NCBI RefSeq assembly: GCF_017743935.1
Contig: NZ_JAGHRE010000021.1
Location: 1 to 40,921, forward strand
Length of the DNA stretch: 40,921 bases
From: Tropicibacter sp. R16_0
GTDB taxonomy: Bacteria; Pseudomonadota; Alphaproteobacteria; Rhodobacterales; Rhodobacteraceae
Direction: 5' to 3'
Shown: piece by piece, positions 34,450 to 40,921 of the stretch
Numbering within the stretch: position 1 is the stretch's first letter
Layout of the letters: the number at the start of each line of letters is the position of its first letter
The notes under the pieces: model-generated
What the model was told of the DNA's origin: nothing
The model's database searches: none
What the model saw: the letters and a program-made list of their open reading frames with translations, nothing else
Made by a program: the position numbers and the translations under genes

Positions 34450-36182
34450 TTCGCCACCGCCTGTGCATTCAGGTTGCGTTTGATCTGATCGGCGTTCTTG
34501 AGCTGCGCTTTCATCACCTCGTCCCGTGGTCCGAACGAGACAACCGTCCCCTGGTCCAGCACCAGGAGCGTGTCGCATTCGGCAATGGCCTGCGGACGAT
34601 GCGACATGATGATCACGGCTTTGCCTTCGGTTTTGAATTCCCTGATGGTCTGGTTCAGAGCTTGGGACCCTTCTGCATCCAGCGCAGAGTTGGGTTCATC
34701 CAGGATCAGAATGACGGGGTCCCCGAACAGGGCACGCGCCAGGGCCACACGCTGCTTCTGTCCACCGGACAGGTGGCTCTGATCCCCATCAAGCTGCGTG
34801 TCATAGCCATTGGGCAGGGTCAGGATCATGTCGTGCGCATTGGCGCGTTTGGCTGCCGCAACAACGGCGTCGCCATCAACATTGCCTGACATGCGCGCGA
34901 TGTTTTCCGCAACGGTTCCGGGCAACAGGGCCACGCTTTGCGGCAGATAGCCGATATATTGCCCCAGCTTGTCCGGGTCATATTGATCCAGCTCGGCCCC
35001 GCCCAGGCGGATTTCACCGCTGGCACTGGGCCAGATCCCCAGCAGCGCCTTCGCAAGCGAGGATTTGCCCGATCCGCTGCGACCAATCACGCCAAGGGCA
35101 TGGCCGGGGTTCACGCCAAAGTTCAGGTTCTTGAGGGTTGGCTCCGACCCGCCCGGCGGGACCACCACCAGCTTGCGCACCAGCACCTGCGCCTTGGGAC
35201 GCGGCAGGGCCGTGAGGGGTTTCGCCTTGGGGGTCGACGACAAGAGCGCATCCAGAGAGGACCACGCCTGGCGCGCCCGCTGAAAGACCTGCCACTGTCC
35301 CAGGCATTGTTCGATCGGCGCCAGGGCCCGCCCCAAAAGGATCGATGCCGCGATCATCGCGCCGCCGGTCAGCTCGCCCTGGAGCACGAAATAGGCCCCG
35401 ACGGCCAGGATTGCCGATTGCAGGAACAGGCGAAACGCCTTGCTGCTCGTGGTAAAGCTGCCGACCCAGTCGGCTGCGTTGATCCGATCATCCAGCGCGG
35501 CGGATTGTTTCTTGTGCCACCGCTCGGACACGGCATGGCGCATCCCCTGGCTTTGGATCACGTCGCGGGCATGTTCGGCCTGTGCTGCCAGGCTTTGAGC
35601 CTGAAATGACGTGACATTGGCCCTTTGTGTTTTGCGCACGGTCAGAAACTGGTTCAGCACGGCAATGACCACCAGCACTGCGCCGCCTGCACAGGCCGTC
35701 CAGCCCAGCATCGGATGAAGCACAAAGATGGCAAACAGGAAGAGCGGCGACCAGGGCAGGTCAAACAGCGCAAGAAACACCGGAGAGGCGGTCAGCGTCT
35801 GGATCGATTCAAGATCCTTCAGCTCTGTTCCCTTGTTTTGCGAGCCGTCCGGGATCCGCGACAGCCGGGCCTCGAAAATCGTGCGATCAAGGGCGGTCTG
35901 AAAGTTTGCCCCGTAGCGGGCCATGATGCGGCCCCGGGCATAGTCGAGCAGGCCCATGAAAAAATAGAGAAACCCAACCAGCACAAAAAGGGCGGCCAGC
36001 GTCTCTTCGGAGCGGGAACCCAGAACGCGATCGTAGACCTGCAACATGAACAGCGGACCCGTCAGCATGAGCAGGTTCACAAAAATGCTGAACAGGAAAA
36101 CAGCCCAGATCAGGGCCGTGCCGGACTTGCGCGCATCAATGAGTTCGTGACGCTTGCTTTCATTGACGTGTAATTGATTCAC
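34446..36182 (-). CDS. Type I secretion ABC transporter (PrtD/AprD family)
   Basis: An inner-membrane permease fused to an ATPase. There is no ATG near the N-terminus; GTG 36182 gives 578 residues, the usual family size. A TTG at 36290 would add 36 residues without family features, so the start is uncertain. The membrane domain includes ALIWAVFLFSIFVNLLMLTGPLFMLQVYDRVL and LDLPW-like ALFDLPWSPLFLFAIFVLHP. The ATPase has Walker A GRSGSGKSS (about 367-375), signature LSGGQKQRVALARAL, Walker B VILILDEPNSALD and an H-loop MSHRP. There is no N-terminal peptidase C39 domain, so substrates would carry uncleaved C-terminal signals, as RTX proteins do. It is the first gene of a two-gene operon with the HlyD-type adaptor. 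Confidence 0.93.
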   Translation of the reverse strand: MNQLHVNESKRHELIDARKSGTALIWAVFLFSIFVNLLMLTGPLFMLQVYDRVLGSRSEETLAALFVLVGFLYFFMGLLDYARGRIMARYGANFQTALDRTIFEARLSRIPDGSQNKGTELKDLESIQTLTASPVFLALFDLPWSPLFLFAIFVLHPMLGWTACAGGAVLVVIAVLNQFLTVRKTQRANVTSFQAQSLAAQAEHARDVIQSQGMRHAVSERWHKKQSAALDDRINAADWVGSFTTSSKAFRLFLQSAILAVGAYFVLQGELTGGAMIAASILLGRALAPIEQCLGQWQVFQRARQAWSSLDALLSSTPKAKPLTALPRPKAQVLVRKLVVVPPGGSEPTLKNLNFGVNPGHALGVIGRSGSGKSSLAKALLGIWPSASGEIRLGGAELDQYDPDKLGQYIGYLPQSVALLPGTVAENIARMSGNVDGDAVVAAAKRANAHDMILTLPNGYDTQLDGDQSHLSGGQKQRVALARALFGDPVILILDEPNSALDAEGSQALNQTIREFKTEGKAVIIMSHRPQAIAECDTLLVLDQGTVVSFGPRDEVMKAQLKNADQIKRNLNAQAVAK

Positions 36183-36545
36183 AGTGTTGAAACCCAATAG
36201 TCTTTTATGTTCTGGCGCCACTGACAGACCATGTGTGGCACTAAGGGCTGGGTGACTGGTAAAGAAGAGAAGTTCAAACGAAGTTGACAACTCGCATATT
36301 TAAATCGGCTGAGCGAAAGTCTCCCAAATCTATTTGCTCAACGTCTTTGGCTTACCTGATTACGTGCCGCAACAAAAGCATCTTTCAACCCTGCAAGGAA
36401 TTGGTTTTGGCAAGCTATGCGCTGGTTTTGGCCCATATTATTTTGCCTTGAGGGCCGCGGGCACAGAGGGTGCTCTGGCCACGCAAGAGGGGGAGGCACG
36501 CAGAAAGGCGCGGCCTTTTTCGGGGCATGTTTGCGCGAATGGACG
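36183..36545. other. Intergenic region between the RTX gene and the type I secretion operon
   Basis: About 360 bases without a convincing gene. It is less GC-rich than its surroundings near 36290-36400, where the promoter of the minus-strand secretion operon should lie; I could not fix one. A small hairpin AAAGGC-GCG-GCCTTT at 36504-36518, just past the stop of the upstream RTX gene, may weakly terminate that transcript. Short plus-strand ORFs here show no protein-like features. Confidence 0.5.
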
Positions 36546-39236
36546 TTACAGATAAAAAAGGTCGTCGCTGAATTGCAGGGCTTCGATATTGGTCAGCGTA
36601 TCGGTGCCGTCGCTGCCGCTCAGATGTGTGACGGTGGTGACATCGCCCCGGGTCGAGATGGCGTATTCGCTGCGCTTGCCGGAAAAGAGGGCATAGTCCC
36701 AGCCATAGCCGCCATCCAGCGTATCGTCCGAGGCCCCGCCTTCGAGCCGGTCCACCCCGCCGCCGCCCAAAAGCGTGTCGCGCCCGTAATACCCACGCAG
36801 GTAATTGCGGCCGTGATCCCCGGTCAGGTGGTCGTCATGGTTCGACCCGCCCAGGTTCTCGATCGAGGTGTAAAGATCGCGCGCCGCATCGCCATGGGAT
36901 CCGCGCCCCAGCAGCAACGAGGCGCTCACGCCGCTGCTGGATTGCCAATAGGCCACGGTGTCCGAGCCTGACCCGCCGTCATAGCGATCCTTGCCGCCAC
37001 CGGATCCGATGAACCAGTCATAGCCCCCAACCCCGCGAAAATCCTCCTCGCCGTCCGAACCGTAGAACAGATCGCCATGGATCGAGCCGGTGACCCGCTC
37101 GATCGAGGTGTATGTGTCGCCTGCGGCCTGGCCCGAGGTGCCGCGCCCGGTGCCCAGGTTCACGGTGACCGCGCCGGGGGCATAGACATAGGACATCATG
37201 TCCCGACCGCTGCCCCCGTCATAGCTGTCGTTGCCATCGCTGCCGATGAACCAGTCGTAATCCCCCAGGCCGCGCAGGCGGTTGTTGCCCGCATCCCCTT
37301 GCAGGACATCGCCATAGATGGAGCCGGTGACATCCTCGATCTGGCGCAGGATGTCCGTCTCGCTGCCGCTTGTCGCGGTGCCTGCGGCCAGGTTGACCCG
37401 CACAAAGGCGCCATAGTCGGAAAAGCTGACCATGTCGGTGCCGTCCCCGCCGTCCAGCGTATCATTGCCGCGGCCGGGCAGCAGCCAGTCATTGCCGCCG
37501 CGCCCCTCCAGCAGGTCATGCCCGTCCAGGCCTGTCAGGGTGTTGGCCTGGTTCGTGCCCCGGAAGGTGTCATTGCCGCTGGTCCCTGTCAGACCTTCGA
37601 TGCTGTGCAGGATATCGTCGGTTGCGGCTCCGGCATTGCGGGCGTTGTCCATCAGGTCAACAGAGGCCGCGGTGGGGGCCATGCTGTAATCCAGCGTGTC
37701 GAACCCGGCGCCGCCGTCAACGGTGCTGGGGCCATTGGCCCAGTCAAAGACGTCATTGGCGCCGCTGCCCAGGGTTGGCAGCGGGTCGGGGATGATGACG
37801 TGATCGCTGTTGAACAGGCTGCTGTGGGTCAGCACCGTCGGGCTGAGGCCGCCGCCCCGAGCGCTGTAGATGGTCAGGGTCTCGTCCTGCCAGCGCAGGA
37901 CCAGCCCGTTATCCAATGGGGTGACCTGGAAATCTTCGATCCGGTAGTAGCCCGAAAAGGCAGACAGGTCGATCTTGTCCCGGACATGGTCGAAATCGGC
38001 AATCGTGTCGGGGTTGCCATCTGGTGCAAAGATAAAGACATCCGCCCCCGATCCGCCGGTCAGCACGTCGGACCCGGAGCCGTCGATCAGGATGTCATCT
38101 CCGGCCCAGCCATTGACCTGCGATCCGCCGGGCAGGGCGCTGAGCACGTCGTTCTGCGATGTGCCGGTGGGCCCCTGGGTCACGGTGCCTGCCGGTCCCA
38201 GATCCAGGGCCAGCCGGGTCAGCCCCTTGTCGCCGGGGCTGAGCACGAACAGCTCGACCCGGTCGCCCATGGGGACAAAGCGCAATTGGCTGACAGCCCC
38301 CAGAGCGGTGCCAACCTCGTCGATCAGGGTGTCGCGGTGGATCAACCGCCCGCCAGGCAGCATCTGAAACAGCGACACACCGCCATCCGCGCCCGCCACG
38401 GCCACCAGCACCTGATCGTTCAGCGTGATCGTGTCCAGGGCGCTCACCCGATAGAAGCGGGTATCCTGGGTGTCGTTGACCTGATCCACAAACCTGAGTT
38501 CACCCTGGGCATCCAGCTCCAGAACGGTCAGGGACGAGCTGGAAAACGAGGTCAGAAGCACAAAGGCCCGATCCCCGATCATGACGGTTTCCATCGCCGT
38601 GGGTTGATCGACCGGCAGCTGTTCCGCAAAACCGAACGCTGCGACCTGGCGCAGGGTGCCGTTGGTGTTCTGGGTAAAGACGGTCAGCCCGTTTTCCCTT
38701 TGCGACGCGGCCACCAGATATGAGGTGCCGTCGACGGTGATGCTGTCCAGGGCCACCACCCCTTTGAGATACCGGCCGGCCGAGTCGCTCTGTGTGCCGA
38801 CATGGCTGAGGGCGCCCGAGGGGGCTATGCGATAGGTGCTCACTCCGGATTGCCCCTGGGCCGCGACATGAAGGTAATCCTGACCCTGAAGCGTGACCCG
38901 GTGCAGCGAGACGAGATTTCCGGCAAAGCCCACACCGTCCAGATAGGCCGTGCAGCTGCTGTGATCCCCGCTCAGCCGGTCGACCGTGGCGCTGTCCAGG
39001 GATCGGGTCTGACCGTTGAAAGTAAAGTCTATCTGATCGCGCGACAGGTTGGCGCGCCCGGCCTGTGCCGGATTCAGTAACCCGTCCGTCAACGCCAGGC
39101 TGGCGCGCTGACCGCTGACCGGATCATGAACCAGCAGCTGGGGCGATGCCCCCGCCGTGATATCGATCCGGGCCGTTTGACTCAATTCAGGCAGATGTGC
39201 CGACCAGATCGTCTGGACAACCGAAAAAAACCCCAT
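36546..39236 (-). CDS. RTX-family secreted protein with beta-propeller-like N-terminus
   Basis: About 896 residues from ATG 39236; GTG codons four and two codons upstream are alternatives. Residues about 105-350 contain at least five blade-like repeats of some 50 residues, with a pattern of VTLQGQDYLHVAAQGQSGVSTYRI then SGALSHVG, repeated as ITVDGTSYLVAASQRENGLTVF, VMIGDRAFVLLTSF and ITLNDQVLVAVAGADGGVSLF. This suggests a YVTN/lactonase-like beta-propeller, fold only. RTX nonapeptides begin near 365 (GWAGDDILIDGSGSDVLTGGSGADVF). The C-terminal third has three YDW-type modules (GLGDYDWFIGSDGNDSYDGG, GVGGYDWFIGSGGGKDRYDGG). It ends in an NIEALQFSDDLFYL tail, different from the tail of the plus-strand RTX proteins but plausible as a secretion signal. 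There is no signal peptide. Confidence 0.86.
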   Translation of the reverse strand: MGFFSVVQTIWSAHLPELSQTARIDITAGASPQLLVHDPVSGQRASLALTDGLLNPAQAGRANLSRDQIDFTFNGQTRSLDSATVDRLSGDHSSCTAYLDGVGFAGNLVSLHRVTLQGQDYLHVAAQGQSGVSTYRIAPSGALSHVGTQSDSAGRYLKGVVALDSITVDGTSYLVAASQRENGLTVFTQNTNGTLRQVAAFGFAEQLPVDQPTAMETVMIGDRAFVLLTSFSSSSLTVLELDAQGELRFVDQVNDTQDTRFYRVSALDTITLNDQVLVAVAGADGGVSLFQMLPGGRLIHRDTLIDEVGTALGAVSQLRFVPMGDRVELFVLSPGDKGLTRLALDLGPAGTVTQGPTGTSQNDVLSALPGGSQVNGWAGDDILIDGSGSDVLTGGSGADVFIFAPDGNPDTIADFDHVRDKIDLSAFSGYYRIEDFQVTPLDNGLVLRWQDETLTIYSARGGGLSPTVLTHSSLFNSDHVIIPDPLPTLGSGANDVFDWANGPSTVDGGAGFDTLDYSMAPTAASVDLMDNARNAGAATDDILHSIEGLTGTSGNDTFRGTNQANTLTGLDGHDLLEGRGGNDWLLPGRGNDTLDGGDGTDMVSFSDYGAFVRVNLAAGTATSGSETDILRQIEDVTGSIYGDVLQGDAGNNRLRGLGDYDWFIGSDGNDSYDGGSGRDMMSYVYAPGAVTVNLGTGRGTSGQAAGDTYTSIERVTGSIHGDLFYGSDGEEDFRGVGGYDWFIGSGGGKDRYDGGSGSDTVAYWQSSSGVSASLLLGRGSHGDAARDLYTSIENLGGSNHDDHLTGDHGRNYLRGYYGRDTLLGGGGVDRLEGGASDDTLDGGYGWDYALFSGKRSEYAISTRGDVTTVTHLSGSDGTDTLTNIEALQFSDDLFYL

Positions 39237-39264
39237 ACCCACTTCCACTCATGCGCCCCCACGC

Positions 39265-39286
39265 ATGGGTCAGGAATGGGTCAGGA
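39265..39286. repeat. 11-bp direct tandem repeat upstream of an RTX gene
   Basis: ATGGGTCAGGA occurs twice in direct succession (39265-39275, 39276-39286), about 30-50 bases upstream of the minus-strand RTX start. An inverted pair CATGCG/CGCATG (39250-39267) adjoins it. These might be regulator binding sites in the 153-base gap before the sulfotransferase-like gene; no function is known. Confidence 0.6.
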
Positions 39287-39389
39287 CTGGTGCCTTGAGA
39301 TGTGCCAAAACGGGGCGAAAGCGGGGCATGAACGCCGCATTCTATTAAAACATGTTAAGATTTGCTTTCAGCTGGCGACGGGGCCGACC

Positions 39390-40448
39390 TCAGGCGCCGT
39401 TGCTCTTGAACCATTTCAATGTCTTGTGGATCCGAGACCCCCTTTCGGCGGACGCAGCCGCCGTGCTGTCCAGCGCATAGGCTGCGGCAGCAAGGTCGAT
39501 CCACTGCGTCTGGCTGATCTCTTCGCGATAAAGCATGTCGTCGGGTATCCCGGGCTCCTGAAAGGTGAACCCCGGCTGCCACTCCTGCACCCGCTCTGCC
39601 AGAAGCGCGTTGGCGGGGGCATAGCGCGTCGAGAACTTGGCGTATTCATGACGGGCCAGCAGGCTGGTCGGCCCGCCCTGTGCCGACAGGATATCGGTGG
39701 CTGCATGGACCAGATGCGCCGGAGGCGCACCGTGCCGCACAATCTGGCAGGCGACCCAATAGGCCAGGGGGTCGGGCGAGATGTTGGCCTCGTCCGGGGG
39801 TGGGGCATCCAGCATGTCCACCGTCAGGCTGCTGCCGAGCAGGGCCAGAAAGCTCCCGCCGATCCCGCCAGGGGCACGGCGGATCTGATCATAATCCAGC
39901 AGGTGAATCTGGCTGGGGGCAAAGCCTTGCAGCAGGGTGTCATAGATTGCGTTGTGATCAATGCGGATCCCAAAGCTCCGGCGCTGCTCCAGAGCCTTGC
40001 GCAAATATGCATAGATGGCCTGGGGCTGACCGGATTTTGCCAATTGCAGCCACAGGGACTGTATCAGTTCGGCCTGGGCGCGCATGGTGTAGACGATCTT
40101 GACGTCCTCGAAGTTCGAGAGGCGCTCGGCCAGCGCGGCCATGTCCACCGGCTCGGGATAAAACCGCGAGAAATTCTCGGCAGACAGGAACAGCGTGCCG
40201 GGGGCGTCGGCATAGCGTTCGATGAGATCTTGCCAGAGATCTTCGGGCGTTTTGGCCTTGAAAAAGGCCTTTGGAACGTCCGGCATGGTTTGCCAGACAG
40301 CGGCCAGAACGTGGTGGGCGGTATTGGGGCCGATGTAGGGGTAATGAATCCCGTCTTGTGCCAAACGATCCCGGTTCAGATGAAACAGGGATTGCAGGTA
40401 GGTGGTGCCCGTTTTGTGGGCACCTATGTGAAAAACGACGTTTGCCAT
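39390..40448 (-). CDS. Sulfotransferase-like protein
   Basis: A 352-residue protein. The N-terminus MANVVFHIGAHKTGTTYLQ has the P-loop-like 5'-phosphosulfate binding motif of PAPS-dependent sulfotransferases (HKTGTT at 11-16). LFLSAENFSRF follows, and IVYTMRAQAELIQSLWLQL corresponds to the region that usually binds the 3'-phosphate (Arg and Ser). HLLDYDQI is also typical of bacterial members. No membrane segment is present, so it is cytoplasmic. Many bacterial homologues modify polysaccharide or glycan chains, and a role in sulfating the polysaccharide made by this replicon is plausible but unproven. It is divergent from a partial RTX gene and lies upstream of another RTX gene on the same strand. 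Confidence 0.8.
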   Translation of the reverse strand: MANVVFHIGAHKTGTTYLQSLFHLNRDRLAQDGIHYPYIGPNTAHHVLAAVWQTMPDVPKAFFKAKTPEDLWQDLIERYADAPGTLFLSAENFSRFYPEPVDMAALAERLSNFEDVKIVYTMRAQAELIQSLWLQLAKSGQPQAIYAYLRKALEQRRSFGIRIDHNAIYDTLLQGFAPSQIHLLDYDQIRRAPGGIGGSFLALLGSSLTVDMLDAPPPDEANISPDPLAYWVACQIVRHGAPPAHLVHAATDILSAQGGPTSLLARHEYAKFSTRYAPANALLAERVQEWQPGFTFQEPGIPDDMLYREEISQTQWIDLAAAAYALDSTAAASAERGSRIHKTLKWFKSNGA

Positions 40449-40590
40449 ATCTGATCAGAAAACTTTGAAATCACCGAGACTGCTGCATGTTACAAAACAT
40501 GGACGAGATCAATGGTGCGCCGGAAACACCCCGCTGCGTGGCCAATGGTCACCACTTGCCCCGAACGTGCCTGTCCCGGTCTCTTGTTCG

Positions 40591-40620
40591 TTGACATATG
40601 TCTCGTAGTAAGCGGATAGT
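40591..40620 (+). promoter_or_regulatory. Candidate promoter of the last RTX gene
   Basis: TTGACA at 40591-40596 and GATAGT at 40615-40620, spacer 18 bases, about 65 bases before the ATG at 40686. A perfect palindrome GACATATGTC (40593-40602) overlaps the -35 element and might be an operator. Confidence 0.4.
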
Positions 40621-40685
40621 GCAGGACAAATTTCAACCCCCCCGCGTTAATCGACGGTCTTTGGCCTGCTTGGAGATAAAGTTTT

Positions 40686-40921
40686 ATGGCGACATTCAAC
40701 GGCACCCCTGACAGTGATGTGATCTTTGGAACCTCTTCGGCAGACAGCCTGTCCGGAGGAGGCGGGGATGACCAGCTGATCGGTCAGGCCGGGGCGGACA
40801 CACTCCTTGGGCAAGCGGATGACGACCTGCTGTCTGGTGGCGCGGACAATGACAGCCTAGATGGCGGCGCGGGTGTTGATACGCTTTCGGGGGGCGTGGG
40901 GGCCGATACCCTGACCGGGGG
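40686..40921 (+). CDS. RTX-family protein, N-terminal 78 codons only
   Basis: The frame is open from ATG 40686 (GGAGA about 10 bases upstream) to the window end. It starts [25 protein letters not shown] and passes directly into GGxGxDxhx nonapeptides ([26 protein letters not shown]). Unlike the other four RTX proteins in the window, it has no N-terminal non-repeat domain, so any functional domain must lie beyond the window. It is the fifth RTX gene of the cluster. Confidence 0.85.
   Translation, partial: MATFNGTPDSDVIFGTSSADSLSGGGGDDQLIGQAGADTLLGQADDDLLSGGADNDSLDGGAGVDTLSGGVGADTLTG

Noticed and set aside
39345-39358. CtrA-binding site
   Set aside because: TTAA-N6-TTAA is present, but the consensus spacer is seven bases, so the match is not good enough.

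Overview
The window looks like part of an extrachromosomal replicon (plasmid or chromid) of a marine alphaproteobacterium of the Rhodobacteraceae (Roseobacter group). This rests on high GC content, a RepA-type (RPA family) initiator next to parAB with iterons and a DnaA box, and a gene set resembling the published roseobacter RepA-I 'biofilm plasmids', which carry a rhamnose operon and surface polysaccharide genes. The assignment comes from gene content and sequence motifs; no database search was possible.

Layout. Positions 1-8213 hold polysaccharide genes: a partial NAD-dependent epimerase, a Wza-like export lipoprotein, a GT4 glycosyltransferase, rmlA and rmlD with a small membrane protein in one overlapping operon, wecB on the other strand, and rmlB-rmlC. 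Positions 8288-12350 hold the replication and partition module: repA, a 22-bp iteron array with a perfect DnaA box, parA, parB, a terminator and a 16-bp palindrome that fits a parS site. Positions 12364-18227 hold more nucleotide-sugar genes: ugd, a UDP-glucuronate 4-epimerase-like gene, glmU and glmS. Positions 18432-40921 hold a secretion cluster: five RTX (Gly/Asp-rich, Ca2+-binding nonapeptide repeat) proteins, one cut by the window end; a two-gene type I secretion system (ABC ATPase plus HlyD-type adaptor); a small outer-membrane beta-barrel candidate; and a sulfotransferase-like protein.

How it fits together. The window encodes the complete dTDP-L-rhamnose pathway (RmlA, B, C, D) and enzymes for glucosamine-6-phosphate, UDP-GlcNAc, UDP-ManNAc, UDP-GlcA and probably UDP-GalA. 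With the export lipoprotein and a glycosyltransferase, this is a supply line for a secreted or capsular polysaccharide. The RTX proteins lack N-terminal signal peptides and four of them share C-terminal modules, so they are probable substrates of the adjacent type I system. The largest (about 2,397 aa) begins with a domain resembling polysaccharide lyases, so the same replicon may make a matrix polysaccharide and secrete an enzyme acting on such a matrix.

The least ordinary features are the following: a recurring 'YDW' module in four RTX proteins; a nearly identical 1.1-kb 3' end plus terminator shared by two RTX genes; a fourfold 940-bp internal repeat in the giant gene; a RepABC-type parS consensus beside a RepA-type replicon; a 21-bp minisatellite that repeats the stop codon of a glycosyltransferase; and an unassigned structured intergenic element upstream of glmU. 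No tRNA, rRNA, CRISPR array or insertion sequence was recognised.
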